A DNA stretch of 64,000 nt from Agarophyton chilense (GCA_030374765.1 JARGXX010000097.1:1113141-1177140), one strand, 5' to 3'. Numbered from the stretch's first letter, positions 1-10,984 are shown. The notes: generated from the letters alone by a model not told the origin. Numbers and translations are program-made.

Positions 1-1031
1 CGTAGAATAGAATAAATAAAGTCTATCCTAAATAGCTAAATGTCCGTCTAACAAAGGGGCCAATCTGGCGGCCACGTGTCGCGCGGGTGCTGCGGCCACG
101 CGTATAGCACCCGGTCCCGCCGGTGCATCACCGGCGTTCCGCCCATCGCCGTGAAAACGGATTACTCCTACTCATAACGAGGTTGCACGCCGGAGGCTCC
201 GGAAAAAAACTTAAGTTCCCAAAAACCTCCCTGGAGAACGTTGCTCTTCACGCGGAGACAGCGCAATTTGATCTCCGCCATCGAAAACAATAACCAAAAA
301 ACTGTTTGGCTATGGGGGACCGTTGATGGCTACGCATGCTAGTGCTGGCTAGATTGGTCATCATTTCGAACGGCCTAGCCGTATTAGGTCGTAGTGTAGA
401 AGTAGCACTTTCGTAACCCAAAGCAGTTGGGTTATAGCAGCCCAAAATGGCAGGAACCTCTTTGTGGATCACCCCGAACGCGGCATTATAAAAGCCCGGA
501 CCCGATTGAAGATATCGAGTCCGGAGGTATCCTTAAACGATCTTCCAAGGTCTTTGTGTCTATTCTCTTCCCGAACGATAGCGAGGCGCGTAGACTCCCG
601 TACCCGTCTTGATCAACAGTCCCGTGGTCATTACCGCATGAGAGTACACCATCCATCTTTAATTCATAAACCATTGAAACACTTTAGTCTTGCTCTCCAT
701 TTGGACGCTCATCTAATCCCTCCTCCTTTCTAATGCGTCTGCTAACCCTTGACCAAACACTTGATCTCATCAGATCGAAAATCTATTTCTTATGCGCGCT
801 GTCGCCTTCCATCGTAGCGCTGGAACAAAGCAGAATATCTTTGTACCTCTCCAGCGCTTCATTTCGTGCGCGCTAAAGATCTATTGCATCTGTGGCAAGG
901 TGCAGCTTCTTTCTACTTATTGCCTTTTTGGTGTGTAATTCTTTCGCCTTTCGGCGCCCTATTGGCCGATTCTTCACGTCGTCGTTTGCATTTTTCTCCG
1001 TTCATTCCGTAGTAGTGTGTAATTCGCCATT
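1..1031. other. No supported gene
   Basis: No reading frame here has recognisable protein features, and the short open frames on both strands overlap one another without coherent composition. I see no RNA gene or strong repeat. It lies downstream (3') of the minus-strand SANT-like gene that follows. Confidence 0.5.
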
Positions 1032-1977
1032 TCAAACACGTTCTGCTCCATTTTGTCTCACTGCTTGTGTATTTGCATCTTCTGTAGTATGGACAGTGTC
1101 GGAACGACGGGTCTCGAATCCAGCCATAACATTGGTGTGCTCCTGAAGCACCTTCCATGCCTCCATAAAGCTGAAGTCCCGACCACAGGGATCATGAACA
1201 TTTCCCATTTTGTCGTTGTTATAAATACCCGCCGCAAGATTTATAATGTCACCTCTTCTCACGTCCGTTGGCTTAGCCCGTCTCACAGTAGTTAGGCAGC
1301 CCGCGAACTTTACGCATTCTTTTATAGAAAGTTTATCCCTGGACTTTACTGATTCATAGCTCTTGTCGGTAGAGAAAAGGTCTTTCATGGTAATGTATAC
1401 AGTATTTATTCTGTCAAAGAACGCATTTGACTTTTTTTCAGTTCCCAATATCGGATCCTCCGATACGCACAACCAGGAGCGGGCGATGAGAACATCATCT
1501 ATCATCTACTGTGTTATAGTTTTGCCTTCTTGTTCTTGACGTTCGGGGAGCCGTAAATACTGACATGCCTTGCGGCAGTATCGCGGCTGCTCTGTCAACT
1601 TTAGCCATAGTATCTCCATTCTTCTCTACATTGCCAGGCGTAGGAGGAATTGAGGTTTTGGAGACAGCAGATGGACCGGGTGACGGCGTTGCTGTTGGTG
1701 CCGTTGGATCAGTAATAGAATGATTGGAAACAGCATTTCTGGCCGCAGGAGAATTTGGGAGTGATGGCACGGAAGGAAGTGGAACACCTTCTGGAAGGAC
1801 ATCTTCTCCCCCGTATGAAAAAGTCATGCGATGCAGTGTAGGCAGAGTTGGTTCCAGCTTCAGGATGCAAACCTGGCGGGGGATAGAACATAATTTGGAG
1901 TATCTTGTCAAGTGTGCCCACGGTTGATACAATCTGGCTGTGTCTACCTTTTGGCGCAAAAGATGAGCGGTATCCAA
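1032..1977 (-). pseudogene. Myb/SANT-like DNA-binding protein, frameshifted
   Basis: The product resembles the Myb/SANT-like DNA-binding proteins that often accompany PIF/Harbinger-type transposons. Read from 1977 downward, an N-terminal Pro/Ser/Thr-rich stretch (PSVPSLPNSP and TATPSPGPSA are visible) leads to NYNTVDD. A second frame then continues from about 1505 with VLIARSWLCVSEDPILGTE, followed by an FFDRI motif, a KFAGC motif and an F-x-F-x-EAW motif near the end. The order ARxW, SEDPxxGT, FFxRI, then aromatic-rich helices is that of the family. The two frames are separated by a 7-bp tandem duplication at 1494-1507 and join cleanly if one copy is ignored, so I read this as one gene broken by a slippage or footprint mutation. 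No transposase catalytic domain is visible next to it. Family assignment is moderate; the exact function is unknown. Confidence 0.55.
1494..1507. repeat. 7-bp tandem duplication (ATCATCT x2)
   Basis: The heptamer ATCATCT occurs twice in direct succession. It falls exactly where the SANT-like coding frame shifts and accounts for the shift, since 7 is not a multiple of 3. Confidence 0.85.
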
Positions 1978-2025
1978 TAATCGTTGGCTATATGTTTTGT
2001 TCGCTTGAGCAAAAAGCCAAGTTAG

Positions 2026-2090
2026 GGGGCTATATTCTCGGAATGTGGCCCTCGAATATAGCCCCTGAGCAAATATTTGGTAATTTGCTC
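2026..2090. repeat. Pair of adjacent inverted repeats
   Basis: GGGGCTATATTC at 2026-2037 is a perfect inverted match to GAATATAGCCCC at 2054-2065 (12-bp stem, 16-nt loop). Directly after it, GAGCAAAT and ATTTGCTC form a second, shorter stem within 2067-2090. Together they could be the ends of a small non-autonomous element or a transcribed hairpin. No coding frame crosses them convincingly. Confidence 0.6.
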
Positions 2091-2107
2091 AACGCGTTGA
2101 GAGCGTA

Positions 2108-2893
2108 AATCGAAACCAAAAGATCAAATATTGCTTTTTGCTAATTTGATTCAAGGTGTGTGAATGCTCTTATAGTGTAAAATTTATGCATATCTTCTAA
2201 CACTCTTGAAACCGTCGAGAAAGTCTACAGAAGTAAGAGCCTGACCTCCGACTAGCGGAGTTCAGGCACCAACCTTAACAAGTTTGTCAATAAACCTTTA
2301 GTGATTACCTCAATATTTACTCGTTCATACAACGGGCAGCTTTTGCTGCGTTTTTCCACCATGTTCACTGACTATTGACGCGTAAGCCGGTTGGATAGGG
2401 CGCTACACTCAATAGATTGCGCTGATTGGCTCGTTAGAGCTTTAAAATCCAGACGGTCAGCCGCCCGTCAAAGCTATTTACAGTGATCAGCAAGAACGAA
2501 ATACACTAACGTTATGAATCTAGGTCAGCCTACCACAGGTTGTCGCATCGCAGCAACATTCCTTTGTCATTTACATAATCGACTTCAGAAATCGTTTCAT
2601 CACAGCAATTGAATTGCAAATTCATATTGGAAAATGAGAACTCGTGTTTGCGCATATTGGTCTATTCGTGGTAAGTCCTCGCTGAAATCTGTTCACGCAA
2701 AGTCTTGTATGGATTTGTGCTTGGTCACTAGTCCGAGGGCGTTTCGAGCAATAAAGCCTGAAAAGATCCCCTCCTTCCTTGACAGGAGATATTTAAGGAC
2801 TCTTTAGAGCGAGAAAGCATTTTGGCTGAATTCCATTTTTTTACTCTACTGAGTCCAGGGGCGTTGGAAAGCTGGGAGAACTTTAACTAGTCA
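2108..2893. other. Non-coding stretch before Gypsy-1, possible LTR remnant
   Basis: No gene is visible. The stretch ends just before TGGTAACC at about 2896, which could be a degenerate primer-binding site for the Gypsy element that follows. If so, part of this interval is a decayed 5' LTR. I could not find a matching 3' LTR, so this is weak. Confidence 0.3.
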
Positions 2894-2974
2894 GTGGTAA
2901 CCCTCTCTACTCATAGGGCTAATGAATTTCTCTTCTAAGAACCTCTTTTGGGTGTACTGATCCTGTGTTAGTAC

Positions 2975-3760
2975 TTGAAAAGTACTGGAAACGCTGTAAG
3001 CGGTGAGGCCAAAGCGGCCTTTCGGAAATACCGACCACTAATGGACCAGTATTCGAGGAACCCGGCTCAAGCGGATGCTCAAACTCAACTGAAAGGGCAA
3101 TCATCTGCGCAATCGGCACCCCAAGTTCAAAATGTTTACTTTGTTCCTCCTTTCATCGAGCCGGTTCAACCGTCAACTTATCATGGTAAAAGAGATTCTT
3201 TCAAAATTCATAGTTGGGTTCTTCTCGTGTAACAATTGCTCACAATTACGCACCATGGAAACCCTGTATAACACGAGATGACGATTACGTACGTTTCAAG
3301 TTTGCTTCGTGATGTAGCCGCTTTTTGGTGGCTTTTTAAGACGATGGAAGTTGCGAGCAAACCCAATACTTGGGGCAATTGAAAAACTAGATCAAGAACG
3401 AGTTCGTTCCTGCTGATTATTCTTTACAGACAAGTAATCGGCTCGCAGCACTCCGCCAATGCAAGTCTTCTGTCGAGTTTCGTAATCTAGTCATCACCAT
3501 TCCTGGTATGACCGACGGTGAAATGCTTGAGCGCTTTGTCGACGGTCTCAAGGATGACGTACAGCTTGATTTCATCAAGAGTGGTGCTTCTTCTTTCAAT
3601 AAAGCCGTCTCTCTGGCCGTTCGACTGGACAATGCTCTCTTTTCTCGCAAGAAGAGGTTCTACCCACGCTTTGGCTATGGCTTCCAGTTTACGAATCGAG
3701 GAGCGTTGGCAGCCTCTCAACTGGAGCTGGACCAATGGAACTTGAAGCACTGAACAGCAA
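2975..3760 (+). pseudogene. gag: Gypsy-1 gag remnant
   Basis: Two pieces look like a retrotransposon Gag. The first (2975-3232) contains a Gln/Ala-rich N-terminal segment ending PVQPSTYHGKRD. The second (about 3430-3753) reads QTSNRLAALRQCKSSVEFR followed by MTDGEMLERFVDGLKDDV, which matches the capsid pattern of a short hydrophobic helix, then F-x-x-GL. Stops and frame changes between 3232 and 3430 separate them. In Gypsy elements this product assembles the virus-like particle; here it is broken. Confidence 0.6.
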
Positions 3761-4049
3761 TCGGTCCGGTTTTTCATTAAATGTTAGTAAGAAGAAAAAG
3801 GCGAAATGTTGGGATCGCGGAAAGATTGTAGAAAGTCGCCGCCAATAAGGCTGCGTGAAGCAGATAAACTGGGCTCGCCCCGTGTTAAAGCGAGTAACCA
3901 CGGGCGTTAGCTCTGTCCGAGTCAGTGACGTTGGTGCTGATTCAAATGACATTCTCGCCTTGAAGGAAGTTTCATACGGAAAGTTACCCCTTCTGGAAGC
4001 TATGTAGATTTGAAAGACGAATAGAAAGCTAGAAGGCAAGGAGGTTACT

Positions 4050-4526
4050 GTCGCAATTGATATTTGTGCAGGCTCCAACTTCATCCCGTTGACGATAGTC
4101 AAAAAGTTCGAAATGCCGATGTATAGCAACAGCGACGAAGTATGCTCTCTCGTCAAGAATGTATCGGTTAAATCATGTGGAAGCTGTGTTGTTTCAGTCA
4201 TCGTTCACGGTAGTGAGCTTCGGACGGCTTTCGTCGTTCTCGAAATATCAGATGACCAAGATATTTTGGGTCGACCTTGGCTTCGAGCTACAAACCCCAG
4301 CATAAACGGGCAGGATGACTCGAATTCTTTCGACCGACAAGGAAATACAGACAAGAAGATTAATGAAATTGAATACAAAAATACCATGGTTTTGGAAAAT
4401 AAGAAGATCATGGATATGGAAAAGAAAAAGATCATGGATATGGAAAAGAAAAAGATCATGGATACCGAAGAGAACAATATCATGGGTATGAAAAATAGAA
4501 GAGAAGAAACAAAGAATCCGAGCTAG
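4050..4526 (+). pseudogene. Gypsy-1 protease-like remnant with internal repeat
   Basis: The frame reads AIDICAGSNFIPL and then DILGRPWLR. These are the expected positions of the aspartic-protease active-site loop and the ILG-x-PWL strand of Gypsy proteases. The normal D-S/T-G-A signature is altered to D-I-C-A-G, so catalysis would be lost. The tail (about 4385-4485) is an expanded Lys/Met/Glu repeat in frame. The frame ends at a stop at 4524-4526. Confidence 0.55.
4395..4483 (+). repeat. 24-bp in-frame tandem repeat, about 3.5 copies
   Basis: A unit encoding KKIMDMEK is repeated: two copies are nearly exact, then come two diverged ones (IMDTEENN, IMGMKN). The period is a multiple of three, so the open frame is kept. 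It sits at the C-terminal side of the protease-like remnant. Confidence 0.75.
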
Positions 4527-4746
4527 ATCTTTGCACTGCCAGTGAACCTTAGGCAGGCAAAACGCGCTCTTTGAAGAGGAGCCGAGGTCTTCTTTGGAAG
4601 ACTGGGAGCTGTGGAGGATTTCTCACTTGAGTCTCCTCGTACTTCAGCCTCATCCCAGTGGGTAACAAAACGTTTTAGAACCGGTTTTTGCATAGTCACT
4701 ACAGCCCGGCTTACCTCCAAAACGAGAATTCGAACACTCAATAGCG

Positions 4747-5823
4747 TTGAAACCAGGGTCTTCGCCGACAAGTCCGGGCCTCATTCGATTTGGCCCTCGG
4801 GAGTTGGATGAGCTTAAACAGCATTTGAACCAGTTTCTAGATAAGGGATTCCTGCGCCCAAGCTCATCTCTTTTTGGTGCTCCCGTGTTCTTTGTCAGAA
4901 AGAAAGACAGAGCCCTTTGCATGGTTATCGATTACAGAGCGTAAAACGAAAAGAATGTGAAAATCATTACGTCTGTACCAGGAATCGATGAGATGTTTGA
5001 TCGATTTTTGTATGCGAGGATATTTTCGCGTATTGATCTTAGATCTGGATATTATCAAGTTCGTGTAAACAAGGAAGATGTTTACAAAACGGTAATCAAG
5101 ACAAGATATGGCACGTATGAATTTACCCTGATGCCTTTCGGACTGTGCAATGCTCCCTCCACTTTCGTCAGAGTGGTGAACTCTATCTTTCACGATCTTT
5201 TAGATGACTTCATCGTGATCTACAATGAAGACATTTTAATCTTCTCTCGGAGTGAGGAAGAGCATCGAGAACATTTGCATATCGTTTTCGAACGGCTCTG
5301 TATTCACAAACTCTATGCCAACTTAAAGAAGTGTGAGTTTGACGTTCGTAAAACTGATTTTCTGGGACACATTATTGGAGATGGGTGCATGAGACCGAGG
5401 CAAGATAAAGTATCTGTAGTCAAAGATTGGAAGCACCCTTCCAATGTGACCGGACTGCGCGCCTTTCTCGGACTTATTGGGTACCATCGTCGTTTTATCC
5501 CGCAGTTTGCTGATATCAGCTTTCTGCTGACTCAGTTGCTGCACAAACGTACTGCATGGTCATGGGATAATAAGCATGATAACGCTTTCGAGAAGCTGAA
5601 ACAATCACTTCTTTTCCAACCCGTTCTGAAGTTACCTGATTTCGGTAAAGCGTTTATTGTTTACATAAATGCAAGAAAGGCTGCCGCTGGAGCAGTGTTA
5701 ACTCAGAAGTTCGAAAATGGAGAGCACCCTGTCGTATTTGGGTCAAAAAAGTTCAATGAGGCAATGAGGCTGAGAGAAAGAGAAGCACTCACGATTGGAG
5801 CTTTTCGCCTTTGTTCATGCTAA
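4747..5823 (+). pseudogene. Gypsy-1 reverse transcriptase and start of RNase H, broken
   Basis: The RT fingers and palm are clear: LNQFLDKGFLRPSSSLFGAP, then a VIDYRA motif, then FSRIDLRSGYYQVRV, then MPFGLCNAPSTF. A TAA at 4942-4944 interrupts the conserved DYRA(L)NEK stretch. The catalytic box reads YNEDIL instead of Y-x-D-D, so the first of the paired aspartates is glutamate. The connection follows with FLGHIIGDG and GLIGYHRRFIP, and then the RNase H opening KAFIVYINARKAAAGAVL, where the expected D is N. The frame is lost near 5800, and the RNase H sense resumes one frame over. This is a dead copy. Confidence 0.85.
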
Positions 5824-6320
5824 TCGTAAGTGGCGTGTGTATCTTCAAGGTTCACATTTACTTTTGAAAACTGACCATAATCTTCCCAAATATCTCATGA
5901 TCAAAAGGAACTTTCTGACCGACAAGCTCGTCATTTTGACTTGCTAGAGTCGTCAGACAATACAGTGGAACATATTGCGGGAAAACAGAATGCTGTCGAC
6001 TTTCCGAGTCGTGCTGAGTTTAAGATGATATCAATCAAAAGTGATGAAAATTGGAGAAAAGCGCTTCAAGAAAATGATGATTTTGCCGGTCTCATGGAAT
6101 CGAAACATATCCGATAAGAAAGAGGGTTTTCGATTGGTAGCGATGGTCATCTTCGCCTTCACGATCGCGTTTATGTACCCGCGTCAGAAGACTATCAATA
6201 TCGAAGTATTCAAGAATTCCATGACACTATTACTGCTGGTCATCCAGGAGTTCAACGCCCCCCTGCGAACTCTTCTGCAACACCAGGTGTCCACTTTGCG
6301 TGGAGCAGATAATGCCTTGA
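5800..6320 (+). pseudogene. Gypsy-1 RNase H end and integrase zinc-binding remnant
   Basis: After the frameshift near 5800 the plus strand reads FVHANRKWRVYLQGSHLLLK, then KTDHNLPKYL, the C-terminal half of a Gypsy RNase H. Further on, HFDLLESSDNTVEHIAGKQN matches the tether segment, and DRVYVPASEDY followed by TAGHPGVQR matches the integrase N-terminal zinc-binding domain. Stops and frame changes occur throughout. Confidence 0.65.
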
Positions 6321-6420
6321 TCGGGGTAGTTTGCGCCCTTCGCGAGGTGGTCGAGAAAACCTCTGCTTTATTATTCGCCGAGAACCTCTGCATCTTTCGG
6401 TCAGACGTCAACTCGTTGTA

Positions 6421-6790
6421 GGAATGTCTCAGTCGACCCGCTACCATCTTGAAGAAAGTTGGGACCCTATTTATTCACGTACGTGCCCATCTGAAGACGT
6501 TTAAAAACCATCTTCATGGGCGACCCCCCCACGGCCGAGCCGGCTGCAAAGTCGCATAGCCACCAACACACCAGCAAGGTTAAGAACCGATACAAGCTGA
6601 TCTAGAATCGCGTCGATTACGATTCTGGCTTTTCAATCTCGTCGGATGCTGCCCCGCATCAGTAGGAGAACTCCTACTCGTTCGATAAAACCTAACCTCT
6701 GAGGTCGGACGCCGAGAGCGTTTATCCCCCTCAAATCAGTCGTCCGCCACCCAGGGTGTTGTCGAATCTTTTTTGAAGAGAAGAGGACAC
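6421..6790. other. No supported gene; weak inverted repeat
   Basis: No coherent coding is seen. Around 6484-6523, GCCCATCTGAAGA and TCTTCATGGGC form an imperfect stem with a two-nucleotide bulge. A run of seven C lies at about 6525. It is probably decayed element sequence. Confidence 0.4.
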
Positions 6791-6799
6791 TCTGGTTTA

Positions 6800-7680
6800 G
6801 AGGAGCTGAAGCCAAAGAACTCGATGGATGTGGCATTTCTTTCGTGCCGATACTACCAGCTAAGAGATTTCTCATTCGATCGAACACCCCTTGAAACGAG
6901 TTAAATGAGAGACTGCATCAATCACATGTAATGCTCGCCGCGTTACCAGGACTTTTATGGAGGAGACCCAGTTTTGGTGCTCGACTTTATCGCCCACATT
7001 GTCGCTGAAGCCGATGTACTCGGAATTAATGAGAGGCCGCCTATCTCTGACTACTGCATTCGTACGGGGCGTGGGCAAAGAACAATACAACTCCGTTAGC
7101 GGTTCTCTTCGTGCCTCCGAAGGAGAGATTACGTGCTGGTCTGAAGCTATTCAGTACCTGCTACGCTCATACGCGACAAATACGGCCATTGAGTCAATCC
7201 TTGCTTTGCAAGACACAGGCCAGCGCTCTGGAGATATCAGAACCAATCATTCGGTACGCCTTGATAAGGCTTTCAACAGATGTGTGAATGTGTACCATGC
7301 TTGGGAACGCTGCCCGAAGTTCATTGATTCACTCGACCTGGCCATTTACTCTCTTGTCGCTCGACACCTCGAGGACAGGCCAAAGCTCACCTACGGCGAG
7401 CTGGTCTAATACGCCCGCGCAGAGGTGGATGCACTCCATGCACGTGGTCTTGCAACAAGGTCTAAGCCCGCAAAAGCGTTGTTCGTGGACACTAGCTCCC
7501 AGTCAATCTCGCTCGTCACAGATGAACACTCCCAACAGAGATGCGACAAAGTGCACCTCGCTCACGGCGATGTCGTTTGTGTCCCGACTACATAAATCCC
7601 ATCGACGACGAAGACTTCGTTTGAAACGGCTAAAGAAGAGTCGATCCCGTATGCTGACGCTCACCTCATCGTAGCTACTA
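6800..7680 (+). pseudogene. Gag-like retroelement remnant
   Basis: The plus strand reads a capsid-like segment: FYGGDPVLVLDFIAHIVAEA, then, after a frame change near 7078, SEAIQYLLRSYATN, then RLDKAFNRCVNVYHAWERC and LTYGELV. The pattern (F-x-G-x-D-P, hydrophobic helix, tryptophan, LL-x-x-Y) is typical of LTR-retrotransposon Gag. A TAA at 7407-7409 is followed in the same frame by YARAEVDALHARGLATRSK, so the stop falls inside the domain. It does not connect to Gypsy-1 or to the opposite-strand Gypsy-2 fragment. The parent family is unknown. Confidence 0.5.
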
Positions 7681-7810
7681 GACTCCCGTATTCATACGAG
7701 GGATCTTTTTATCAACAATCTGAGAGGAAACATAGCGGCCGGACGGTTCGATTCACCGAAAATTTGAACGACAACCCGAACTCTGGATCGTTGACACTCA
7801 TTCTCCCATG

Positions 7811-9104
7811 CTATAGCAACGGGCCCACCTTACCGCATTGAAGCTGGTTGTGGAGCGGACCTCCGGGGATGTAGAGTCGAAGAGAGCTAATTCCTTTCCA
7901 ATATATAAGTCCTTGTAGTATCCTGAAGTTTCTGGTTGCTCCGTCGTTGGCTACAGTGGACGCAGCTGCTGGTAGTTGAGGAGGTACATGAACGTCTTCA
8001 GCAGACTCTAAGGTTGAGATATGAGAGACGAAGATGATATTGGCAAAGTCGTCGACCTTGTAAACTGATGGGAATTGTTGAATACTTTCACCATTGCTGA
8101 TGCGATGGTACGCGATTGGAGAAACGCCGTTGTGATTCGCGAGCATGTGTCTGTATGCAAACCGCAAATGCGCGCTGTTTTCTGATGACCTCACTTTGAT
8201 CTGGCATCGCGCTAGTGTTATATCAAAATGGTTCTTGTGAGTGTATTCTACATCACGATAGATGCCATTAGAACCACTGATGGTACAATCAACACAATAC
8301 CGTCAAAGTAGTAGCCACCTGGTTTGGCGGGGGTACGCATAAGAGCCGCTCAATCTTGAGTGGCAACTCACCGGAGAAGAAATCAACCCGGTGGGTGTGC
8401 CCGATTGTTTTTTGCCTGAGTTTGCGAATCCCTTGTACACATCGCGCTACTGCAACTATCCAGCGATAAGTAGCCTATCTGTCAGACAGAACCCAGAACT
8501 CAGAACTCAACAACAGAAATCTTCTTTATTATATCCCCGGTAGTTATAGGTTAAGGGAGTTGAGGTGGATAGGAGCATGGTTCGGTCTTCGGTTTAGCGA
8601 GTCCGGCACGATATTTACTTTTCCAGGGATGTGTTGGGCTTTGAAGTAATACTCCTGAATCTCTTGCAACCATCTACGTTTTTGTGCCGCTCAGCTTCGT
8701 CTTAGATTGTAGGTATGGGATGGGGTCATTATCGTTGTGGAGGATGAACCGGTGAGCGCGTAGGTACGGGCTCCACACACGCAGAGCTATCATTAATGCC
8801 AAAAGCTTTTGTTCTCCGTTTCTGAGTTGTTCTCGGCGGGGGAGAGACGGTGAGAGATGAAGGCGACTGGAAAGGAATCTAGTGATAATGTTTCTCTGAC
8901 GATATATTTAGAGGCGTTGGTTGCCAAGGTCCTATTCGGAAGCTGGGCGGGGGTCGCAGGGGGGGCGTTTGGGTCCATTTGGTTGTCCGTCAGCGTGGTA
9001 GGGCGAATTAGTCTGATGCTGAGGGTTAGGAGTTGGGGAAGGATGACGAGGATTGGGTGTTGCGTTGACCAAGATTCGATTGGCACGCGAAACGCGAGGG
9101 GCAT
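7811..9104 (-). pseudogene. Gypsy-2 RNase H to integrase fragment
   Basis: Read from 9104 downward, the minus strand shows the Gypsy RNase H signature ATNASKYIVRETLS, then SFPVAFISHRLSPAENN. After frame changes it gives YLRAHRFILHNDNDPIPYLQ and AQHIPGKVNIVPDSL (about 8560-8790). Further down (7811-8194) comes LQGLIYWKG then LRLYIPGGPLHNQLQCGK, the zinc-binding start of integrase. Between about 8200 and 8540 no domain is readable. Several conserved residues are changed (N for D at the RNase H start). This belongs to a different Gypsy family from Gypsy-1, in the opposite orientation. Confidence 0.7.
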
Positions 9105-9639
9105 CGAAATGTCGACGATAAAGGAGAATTAGCTGGTTTGGGCGGTGGAGAACGTAGATCGATGCTACCAAACGTGAAGATGGGCGTATTTGCGCGCAAA
9201 TGTACAGTAAAAAGGTTAAAAGGGATTATTATATGCTGGTTTCGCTTGCTAGGCACCTCGGGGGAGCAAATGGAGGCAGGACTTTTGCTTGTAGGCTATC
9301 GACTCGTACGGAGGCAGTTCATTATGCTGTTTGCAGTGTTGTGGAAACCTAACGAATGGTACTAAAAACCAACGTATAATTCCTAAATAACTAACGTCTT
9401 AAGCAGTTTTGCGTCACCGTGGTGTAGCATTATCTACTTTTACGAGTAACTAGAATAATGAACGTTCTATACTAAAGGATAAGGTCTAAATATTTACACC
9501 CTATTTGCAGCTTTAGAACCATGTTTCCGGAGTAGTTAACAGTTGCACCGCTATCCACTTGCGTTATTTCAGGGCTTTCAGGCGGAGTTTGTGGAGAAGA
9601 TAGATTTTCTGTTGTACAAACAGTCGTTCATTGTGTCTT
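9105..9639. other. No supported gene
   Basis: Open frames here are short, overlap on both strands and have no recognisable domain. The stretch lies between the Gypsy-2 RNase H and the 3' end of the Copia-4 fragment. Confidence 0.4.
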
Positions 9640-10700
9640 ATCTTGCTTCTACTCCAGCATAAGCCAGGTCTGGTCTTCTTCCCAGCATAAAGTACATCAA
9701 AGAGCCGATAAGTTCTCTGTACGAGATGTTTTCAATATTCATTTCCTTATTATCTTTCTTTCTAAGAATTGTATTTGCTTCCATGGGCGTATTAAATTCT
9801 TTGCACGACTCCATATTGAATCGATTTAAATCTTTCTAGCATAATTTGATTGTGCAAGTTTCACATGTTCTTCCTCTCGGCTGTAATCAATTTCATTTCC
9901 CAAAACATGACGAATTTTTCCTAGGTCTTTCATTTTGAATGTTGAGCTAAGTTGATTTTTAACCATATCCAGAATACCCTTATCACAGCATGCCATCCCC
10001 AAATCATCTACATATAGTGCAATATAGATAATGTTGCCGTGAATATTTCCGATAAAGATTCCACTGTCGGCATGGGATCTTTCAAAGTTCATATTGTTCA
10101 ACAATTTGCTAATTACCTTGTACCATGGTCTTGGTGCCTGTTTTAGTCCATAAATTGATTTTACAAGTTTTCATACATGAGTAGGATTTTCTGTATCAAT
10201 ATAGCCTTCAGGTTGGTACATAAAGAGTTCTTCCTCAATTATTCCATTTCAGAAAGCAGTCTTTACATCCATTTAGAATATGTGAATTTCGCAGTTGCGA
10301 GCATGGTCCGAAGAGATGCCATTCTCACAACAGGTGCATATATCTCGAATTAGTCAGGTCCGTCTTTTTGTTGATACCCTCTGCATGCCGGTCGAGATTT
10401 GAAAATTTTGTCTTGATTTTAAGTCTTCGGCTTGACTTTATATATTCATCTTGGAGAAAGTATTTTCATTTCTGGTGAGACTTGAACCAGTTACCATGTT
10501 TGGTTTTTCTGTAAAGAAGTCATTTCTTTTTCCATCGCATTCTTCCAATTGTTTTTGTCCGGTCCCATGATTGAATCATTTCATGTCTTCGGTTCTGTCT
10601 TATTTGCCAGCATCATTGCTGCTCCTTGTGAAACTTCCTCATTTTCATCAGCATGTTCGTAAGTTAGCCATGTAGGCTTTTTTCTGATTCTTTTTGAACG
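9640..10700 (-). pseudogene. Copia-4 reverse transcriptase fragment, AT-rich
   Basis: Descending from about 10700, the minus strand reads DKNNWKNAMEKEM, then degraded KVKP and YAPVVRMASL segments, then NGIIEEELFMYQPEGYIDTE and SIYGLKQAPRPWYK, then IYIALYVDDLGMACC (catalytic YVDD intact) and KMKDLGKIRHVLG. After 9826 the frame changes to NTPMEANTILRKKDN and SLMYFMLGRRPDLAYAGVEA, and the match ends at about 9655, before RNase H. There are stops within the conserved blocks. Base composition is clearly more AT-rich than Copia-1 and Copia-2, and sequence and codon choice mark it as a separate family. Confidence 0.75.
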
Positions 10701-10984
10701 TCTGCGAACCGCGTTAATATTTTTCATCAGTGTCTTCTTGAACGTCATGATATTATTGAATATTTTCTGATAATACTGGATGCGTTTCTTCTTGATTCTG
10801 AATATTGTTTCCCGTTCTTACTCCAATCTCAAAATTCTTTGTATCTGATATTTCTTGAAATTTAGCGGTCGCACTTACGACGAGTATCTCACAACACGAG
10901 TGCAAATGAGGGTAGCAGAGGCAATTCAGGTGAAAACAAGACAAACGAGTTGGGGGGACTTCAGGTGTTAGTAAGTGTGCACAG

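Larger units (their letters stand above)
2894..6420 (+). mobile_element. Gypsy-1, decayed Ty3/Gypsy LTR retrotransposon
   Basis: The Gypsy gene order gag, protease, RT, RNase H, integrase is readable on the plus strand, but only in pieces separated by stops and frameshifts. Gag-like peptides occupy about 2975-3760, a degenerate protease about 4050-4320, RT about 4747-5700, RNase H about 5640-6000 and the zinc-binding start of integrase (YVPASEDY, then AGHPG) about 6160-6300. The integrase core is not recognisable, so the element is truncated or too diverged beyond about 6.4 kb. No full LTR pair was found. It cannot encode a working polyprotein. Confidence 0.8.
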
